Of a stretch of DNA of 9,144 bases, positions 6,510-9,144 are shown piece after piece (positions within the stretch are counted from its first letter, which is position 1; each line of letters opens with the position of its first letter). Source of the DNA: a bacterium (GTDB lineage: Bacteria > Patescibacteriota > Minisyncoccia > Minisyncoccales > GWA2-38-27); assembly GCA_029553225.1 (NCBI GenBank), contig JAKPCP010000030.1:1-9144 (forward strand), written 5' to 3'. The notes under the pieces were generated by a model. That model was not told where the DNA came from. It saw only the letters and a program-made list of their open reading frames with translations, and did not search any database. The translations under genes and the position numbers were made by a program.

Positions 6510-6530
6510 ATTTTTTACAGAAGAAATATT
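6510..6530 (+). repeat. 21-bp perfect direct repeat of hrcA coding sequence (second copy 6780-6800)
   Basis: Positions 6510-6530 are identical to 6780-6800, where the sequence encodes about DFLQKKYY of the HrcA DNA-binding domain. The two copies start exactly 270 bp apart and share no clear similarity beyond the repeat. In the intergenic copy the same frame runs only from an ATG at 6491 to a TAA at 6533-6535 (14 codons), so it is not a gene. The core contains TTACAGAAG, so it is more than a simple A/T run. The next bases (6535-6548, AGAATTAATTAATT) also match the 3' end of hrcA near 7378-7391, but that match is low complexity. Confidence 0.75.
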
Positions 6531-6613
6531 TTTAAGAATTAATTAATTATTTTTTAAAAATTCTAAATTTAGAAATATATCTTTTTTTATCAAATTTTTA
6601 ATTTTATAAAATA

Positions 6614-6640
6614 TTAACACTCTTGACATTAGATTGCTAA
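6614..6640. promoter_or_regulatory. CIRCE operator (HrcA binding site)
   Basis: TTAACACTC (6614-6622), nine bases, then GATTGCTAA (6632-6640) match the CIRCE consensus TTAGCACTC-N9-GAGTGCTAA with one mismatch in each arm. The spacing is exact. The site is 49 bp ahead of hrcA. CIRCE is the known operator of the HrcA repressor encoded just downstream, so the operon is expected to be self-repressed and released on heat shock. I found no second CIRCE in the 54-bp gap ahead of dnaK. Confidence 0.93.
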
Positions 6641-6651
6641 TTTTTTAATAT
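6623..6651 (+). promoter_or_regulatory. housekeeping promoter of the hrcA-grpE-dnaK operon, inside CIRCE
   Basis: A consensus -35 box TTGACA (6623-6628) lies entirely in the CIRCE spacer. A 17-bp gap leads to TAATAT (6646-6651) as the -10. Transcription would start near 6658, leaving a leader of about 30 nt before the hrcA ATG. Bound HrcA would cover the -35 box and exclude RNA polymerase. Confidence 0.8.
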
Positions 6652-6688
6652 TAATATAGATAAAAGCAATAAAAATCAAAAAAGAAAA

Positions 6689-7432
6689 ATGGAAAATTAT
6701 AATTTAACAGAGCGACAAGAAAAATTATTAAAAAATATAGTAGAAGAATATATTAAAAGAGTAGAGCCGATAAGTTCTGATTTTTTACAGAAGAAATATT
6801 ATAAAGATATTTGTCCAGCAACAATAAGAATTGAGATGAAAAAACTTACAGATAGGGGATATTTATATCAGCCTCATACTTCTGCAGGAAGAGTTCCGAC
6901 AGATAAAAGTTATAGATTCTTTGTTGATAATTTATTAGAAAAAGAATTAAAATACCCTATTGATTTTGAAATTAATAAAGAAAAATTATTTAAAAAAGAA
7001 GATGATATATTTCAGATTATTCAGTATTTGACAAGATTTATTGCTAAAAAAACAAGAATGTTGGCAGTAAGTTATTTATTAAATGAAGATTTTTTATGGA
7101 AAGAAGGGTGGGAAGAAATTTTAAGAGAACCAGAATTTGAAAAAAGAGATTATGTTTTAAGTTTTGCTGAATTTTTAGAAAGATTTGAAAATCATATTGA
7201 AAAATATATTAAAGAGTTTAAAAAAGATGAAGGAATTAATGTTTTTATAGGAGAAGAAAATCCTTTACCAGAAGCAGAAGATTTTTCTATAATTTTTTCT
7301 TCTTGTTGTCTGATAAAAAATGAAAAAGGAATTATTTCTATTTTAGGGCCAAAAAGAATGCCTTATAAAAGAAATTTAGAATTAATTAATTCTTTAATTA
7401 AAGAGTTAAAAGAAGAAAATATAAATAAATAA
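6689..7432 (+). CDS. hrcA: heat-inducible transcription repressor HrcA, compact form
   Basis: HrcA is a dimeric repressor that binds CIRCE and is kept active by GroEL in well-studied bacteria. Residues 1-80 are the winged-helix DNA-binding domain, with the family signature PISSDFLQKKYYKDICPATI (27-46) and then RIEMKKLTDRGYLYQPHTSA, GRVPT and YRFFVD. The C-terminal part keeps FLWKEGWEEILREPEF (135-150), INVFIGEENPL (183-193) and GIISILGPKRMPYKRN (214-229), all recognisable HrcA blocks. At 247 residues it is about 90 shorter than typical HrcA (about 340). The missing stretch lies between residues about 85 and 130, where full-length proteins have the first half of the GAF-like domain and the inserted dimerisation domain. 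It is preceded by CIRCE and an A-rich AAAGAAAA but no clear Shine-Dalgarno sequence, and is followed 5 nt later by grpE. Confidence 0.93.
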   Translation: MENYNLTERQEKLLKNIVEEYIKRVEPISSDFLQKKYYKDICPATIRIEMKKLTDRGYLYQPHTSAGRVPTDKSYRFFVDNLLEKELKYPIDFEINKEKLFKKEDDIFQIIQYLTRFIAKKTRMLAVSYLLNEDFLWKEGWEEILREPEFEKRDYVLSFAEFLERFENHIEKYIKEFKKDEGINVFIGEENPLPEAEDFSIIFSSCCLIKNEKGIISILGPKRMPYKRNLELINSLIKELKEENINK

Positions 7433-7437
7433 AAATT

Positions 7438-7971
7438 ATGGAAGCAGAAAATCGAGAACAAAAAGAAAATAATAAAAATAATACGGAATCTAAAAACTTA
7501 GATAACCAGATAAAAGAATATCAAAAATTATTAGAAAAGTGTGAAAAAGAAAAAAAAGAATATTTAGAAGGATGGAAAAGAGAAAGAGCGGATTTTTTAA
7601 ATTACAAAAAAGATGAGATGGAAAGAATTGAAGGATTAATAAAGTATGCTAATGAAGAATTGATTTTAAAATTTTTACCAATTTTAGATAATTTAGAAAT
7701 TGCGGAAAAAAACATATCAGAAAACTTGAAAGAAAATGAAGAGGTAAAAGGATTATTACAGATTAAAACTCAAATTTTAGATTTTTTAAAAAGTCAGGGA
7801 TTAAGCGAAATAAAAGCATTAGGCGAATTATTTGACCCTTATTTTCATGAAGCGATAGAAGAGATTGAAGATAAAGAAAAAGATTCAGGAATTATTATAG
7901 AAGAGGTAAGAAAAGGATATTTATTAAATAATAAAGTTTTAAGGCCATCGCGAGTTAAAATTGTTAAATAA
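7438..7971 (+). CDS. grpE: GrpE nucleotide-exchange factor of DnaK
   Basis: GrpE is the cytosolic dimeric exchange factor that releases ADP from DnaK. The 177-residue product begins with a charged, disordered stretch (1-22). A long coiled-coil helix follows (about 23-75), holding KRERADFLNYKKDEMERIE. The helical region with LPILDNLEIAEK (80-91) comes next, then the beta-wing domain with ALGELFDPYFHEAIEEI (127-143) and the family end motif VRKGYLLNNKVLRPSRVKIVK (157-177). Length is close to E. coli GrpE (197). It lies 5 nt after hrcA and 54 nt before dnaK in one operon under CIRCE control. No Shine-Dalgarno sequence is visible, so coupling to hrcA translation is likely. A 60-bp part of this gene (7607-7666) has a decayed inverted copy upstream of hrcA. 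Confidence 0.95.
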   Translation: MEAENREQKENNKNNTESKNLDNQIKEYQKLLEKCEKEKKEYLEGWKRERADFLNYKKDEMERIEGLIKYANEELILKFLPILDNLEIAEKNISENLKENEEVKGLLQIKTQILDFLKSQGLSEIKALGELFDPYFHEAIEEIEDKEKDSGIIIEEVRKGYLLNNKVLRPSRVKIVK

Positions 7972-8025
7972 ATTATAAATCAAAATTATAAAATAAAATT
8001 AATTATAAAATAATTTTTTAAAAAT
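7972..8025 (+). other. 54-bp A+T-only spacer between grpE and dnaK
   Basis: This short spacer is almost pure A and T. It contains several TATAAAAT-like strings, so a secondary dnaK promoter is possible but not supported. It has no hairpin, no CIRCE and no Shine-Dalgarno sequence before the dnaK ATG at 8026. Confidence 0.4.
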
Positions 8026-9144
8026 ATGAGTAAAACATTAGGTATAGATTTAGGAACAACTTTTTCGACAATGGCTGTTGTTGACAACGGCGAGCCGAAA
8101 ATAATTGAAAATAAAGAAGGAGCAAGAACAACTCCCTCGATTGTTGCTATTACAAAAAACGGAGAAAGATTGGTTGGAATTTTAGCAAGAAGGCAGCAAA
8201 TTACAAATCCTAAAAATACAATTTTTTCTATCAAACGTTTAATTGGCAGGCGTTTTGATGATCCAGAGATCCAAAAAGATAAAAAACTTTTACCTTATGA
8301 AATTAGAGAATCTGATGATGGTGGTGTTGAAGTAAAAATGGGAGATAGATGGTACAAAGCGCCAGAAATTTCAGCAATGATTTTACAAAAATTAAAACAA
8401 GACGCCGAAGATAAATTAGGAGAAAAAATAACCGATGCAGTTATTACGTGTCCTGCTTATTTTGATGACGCGCAAAGAAAAGCAACAAAAGTTGCCGGTG
8501 AAATTGCTGGATTTAATGTCAAAATGATTTTAAACGAACCAACTGCCGCAGCATTAGCATATGGATTAACAAAAAACAAAGGAGAACAAATTTTAGTTTA
8601 TGACTTTGGAGGAGGAACATTTGATGTTTCTATTTTGGATATTAAAAAAGATCCTGATACAGTAGAGGTTATTGCTGTTGGAGGAGATACTCATTTGGGC
8701 GGAGATGATTTTGACCAAAAAGTTATGAATTGGATTATTGATGAATTTAAAAAAGAACAGGGGATTGATTTATCTAAAGATGAATTAGCTTTACAAAGAA
8801 TAAAAGAAGCAGCCGAAAAAGCAAAAATTGAACTTTCTACGGCAATGGAAACAGAAATTAATCTTCCATTTATTACTTCTGATGCTTCTGGTCCCAAACA
8901 TCTTTATTTAAAATTAACAAGAGCGCAGTTAGAAAATTTAGTAAAAGAATATATTGATAGATCAATTGAATTAGTAAAAAATACTTTAAAAGAAGCAAAA
9001 TTAGAACCAAAAGAAATTGAAGAAATTGTTTTGGTGGGAGGACAAACAAGGATGCCAAAAATTCAAGAAGCGGTAAAAGAATTTTTTCAAAAAGAACCAA
9101 ATAAATCTATAAATCCAGATGAAGTAGTTGCGATTGGCGCAGCT
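8026..9144 (+). CDS. dnaK: chaperone DnaK (Hsp70), 5' part, cut by the window end
   Basis: DnaK is the ATP-driven Hsp70 chaperone of the cytosol, working with GrpE and DnaJ. An open frame of exactly 373 codons runs from the ATG at 8026 to the last base. It covers nearly the whole nucleotide-binding domain. Phosphate loop 1 is IDLGTTFS (7-14). The catalytic Lys lies in FSIKRLIGRRF (67-77, Lys70). The coupling Pro is in TCPAYFDDAQRKAT (141-154, Pro143), and NEPTAAALAYG follows (170-180, Glu171). Phosphate loop 2 is VYDFGGGTFDVSIL (191-204). GGDTHLGGDDFD (219-230) and the adenosine-binding VLVGGQTRMP (335-344) follow, ending at VAIGAA. Cys142 and the TTFS loop are mild variants of the E. coli residues. 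The linker, peptide-binding domain and lid lie beyond the window. It is third in the hrcA-grpE-dnaK operon. Confidence 0.97.
   Translation, partial: MSKTLGIDLGTTFSTMAVVDNGEPKIIENKEGARTTPSIVAITKNGERLVGILARRQQITNPKNTIFSIKRLIGRRFDDPEIQKDKKLLPYEIRESDDGGVEVKMGDRWYKAPEISAMILQKLKQDAEDKLGEKITDAVITCPAYFDDAQRKATKVAGEIAGFNVKMILNEPTAAALAYGLTKNKGEQILVYDFGGGTFDVSILDIKKDPDTVEVIAVGGDTHLGGDDFDQKVMNWIIDEFKKEQGIDLSKDELALQRIKEAAEKAKIELSTAMETEINLPFITSDASGPKHLYLKLTRAQLENLVKEYIDRSIELVKNTLKEAKLEPKEIEEIVLVGGQTRMPKIQEAVKEFFQKEPNKSINPDEVVAIGAA

Larger units (their letters stand above)
6277..6688. other. divergent 412-bp intergenic region with operon fragments and regulatory sites
   Basis: This gene-free region lies between the leftward glycosyltransferase operon and the rightward hrcA operon. 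From left to right it holds a possible leftward -10 (6318-6323), a strong hairpin terminator (6349-6373), an inverted partial grpE copy (6412-6471), a 21-bp hrcA-identical segment (6510-6530), A+T-rich DNA with short palindromes, and the CIRCE operator with the hrcA promoter (6614-6651). No open frame of convincing length is present on either strand. It appears partly built from decayed fragments of the neighbouring heat-shock genes. Confidence 0.7.

Noticed and set aside
6386..6530. Inverted repeat (6386-6402 with 6514-6530, 14/17) flanking the grpE copy, like a small non-autonomous transposon
   Set aside because: Only 10 bp are contiguous, the sequences are A+T-rich, no target-site duplication is evident, and the right arm is also the hrcA-derived 21-mer.
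6491..6535. 14-codon plus-strand ORF in the hrcA upstream region as a leader peptide
   Set aside because: It lies upstream of the mapped-looking hrcA promoter, so it would not be on the hrcA transcript, and half of it is the hrcA-identical repeat.
6561..6574. Perfect 14-bp palindrome TTCTAAATTTAGAA as an operator
   Set aside because: Pure A+T-rich palindromes of this size are expected by chance here, and no second copy or promoter overlap supports a role.
7986..9100. Minus-strand frames of 68-82 codons opposite dnaK (7986-8234, 8691-8897, 8873-9100)
   Set aside because: All lie antisense to the confidently identified dnaK coding sequence and show no family features.
1..9144. CRISPR array, tRNA, rRNA, integrase or known defence system
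   Set aside because: None seen. There are no regularly spaced repeats, no cloverleaf or T-loop motifs, and no recombinase or nuclease motifs in the translated frames.

Overview
The window is extremely A+T-rich and densely packed. It carries ordinary bacterial genes in reduced or compact form: a 247-residue HrcA, a short FemAB protein, a minimal FtsQ, and two multi-membrane GT-C glycosyltransferases with short N-terminal regions. Almost no gene has a recognisable Shine-Dalgarno sequence. This combination suggests a Candidate Phyla Radiation (Patescibacteria, probably Parcubacteria-like) bacterium. That placement is inference from gene style and gene set, since no rRNA or other taxonomic marker is present.

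Layout. Positions 1-334 hold no confident gene. On the minus strand there is a possible small membrane-protein ORF whose frame may be interrupted, and the first 11 codons of a possible gene leaving the left edge. Positions 335-2774 (+) are a three-gene run: a 3-methyladenine DNA glycosylase, a FemAB-type aminoacyltransferase and an FtsQ/DivIB-like division protein. The last two overlap by 4 nt. This run converges, with a gap of only 3 bp, on a minus-strand operon (6276 to 2778). That operon encodes a GT-C glycosyltransferase, a 45-residue membrane peptide overlapping it by 11 nt, and a second GT-C glycosyltransferase 3 nt further on. The cell-envelope theme (cross-bridge, septum, lipid-linked sugar transfer) is shared by both runs.

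Positions 6277-6688 are a divergent, gene-free 412 bp region and the most unusual part of the window. Next to hrcA it carries a near-perfect CIRCE operator whose 9-bp spacer contains a consensus -35 box, so HrcA would directly block its own promoter. Further left it contains a 60-bp inverted copy of the internal coding sequence of grpE (54/60 identical, every difference replacing a grpE G by A or T). It also contains a 21-bp perfect direct copy of hrcA codons and a strong bidirectional hairpin terminator that is best formed for leftward transcripts. These look like decayed duplicated fragments of the heat-shock operon. A leftward RNA carrying an antisense match to hrcA is a more speculative reading.

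Positions 6689-9144 (+) are the heat-shock operon hrcA-grpE-dnaK. dnaK is cut off by the window end after 373 codons, almost exactly at the end of its ATPase domain. GrpE (nucleotide exchange) and DnaK (Hsp70) form the chaperone machine, and HrcA represses the operon through CIRCE. dnaJ is not within the window.
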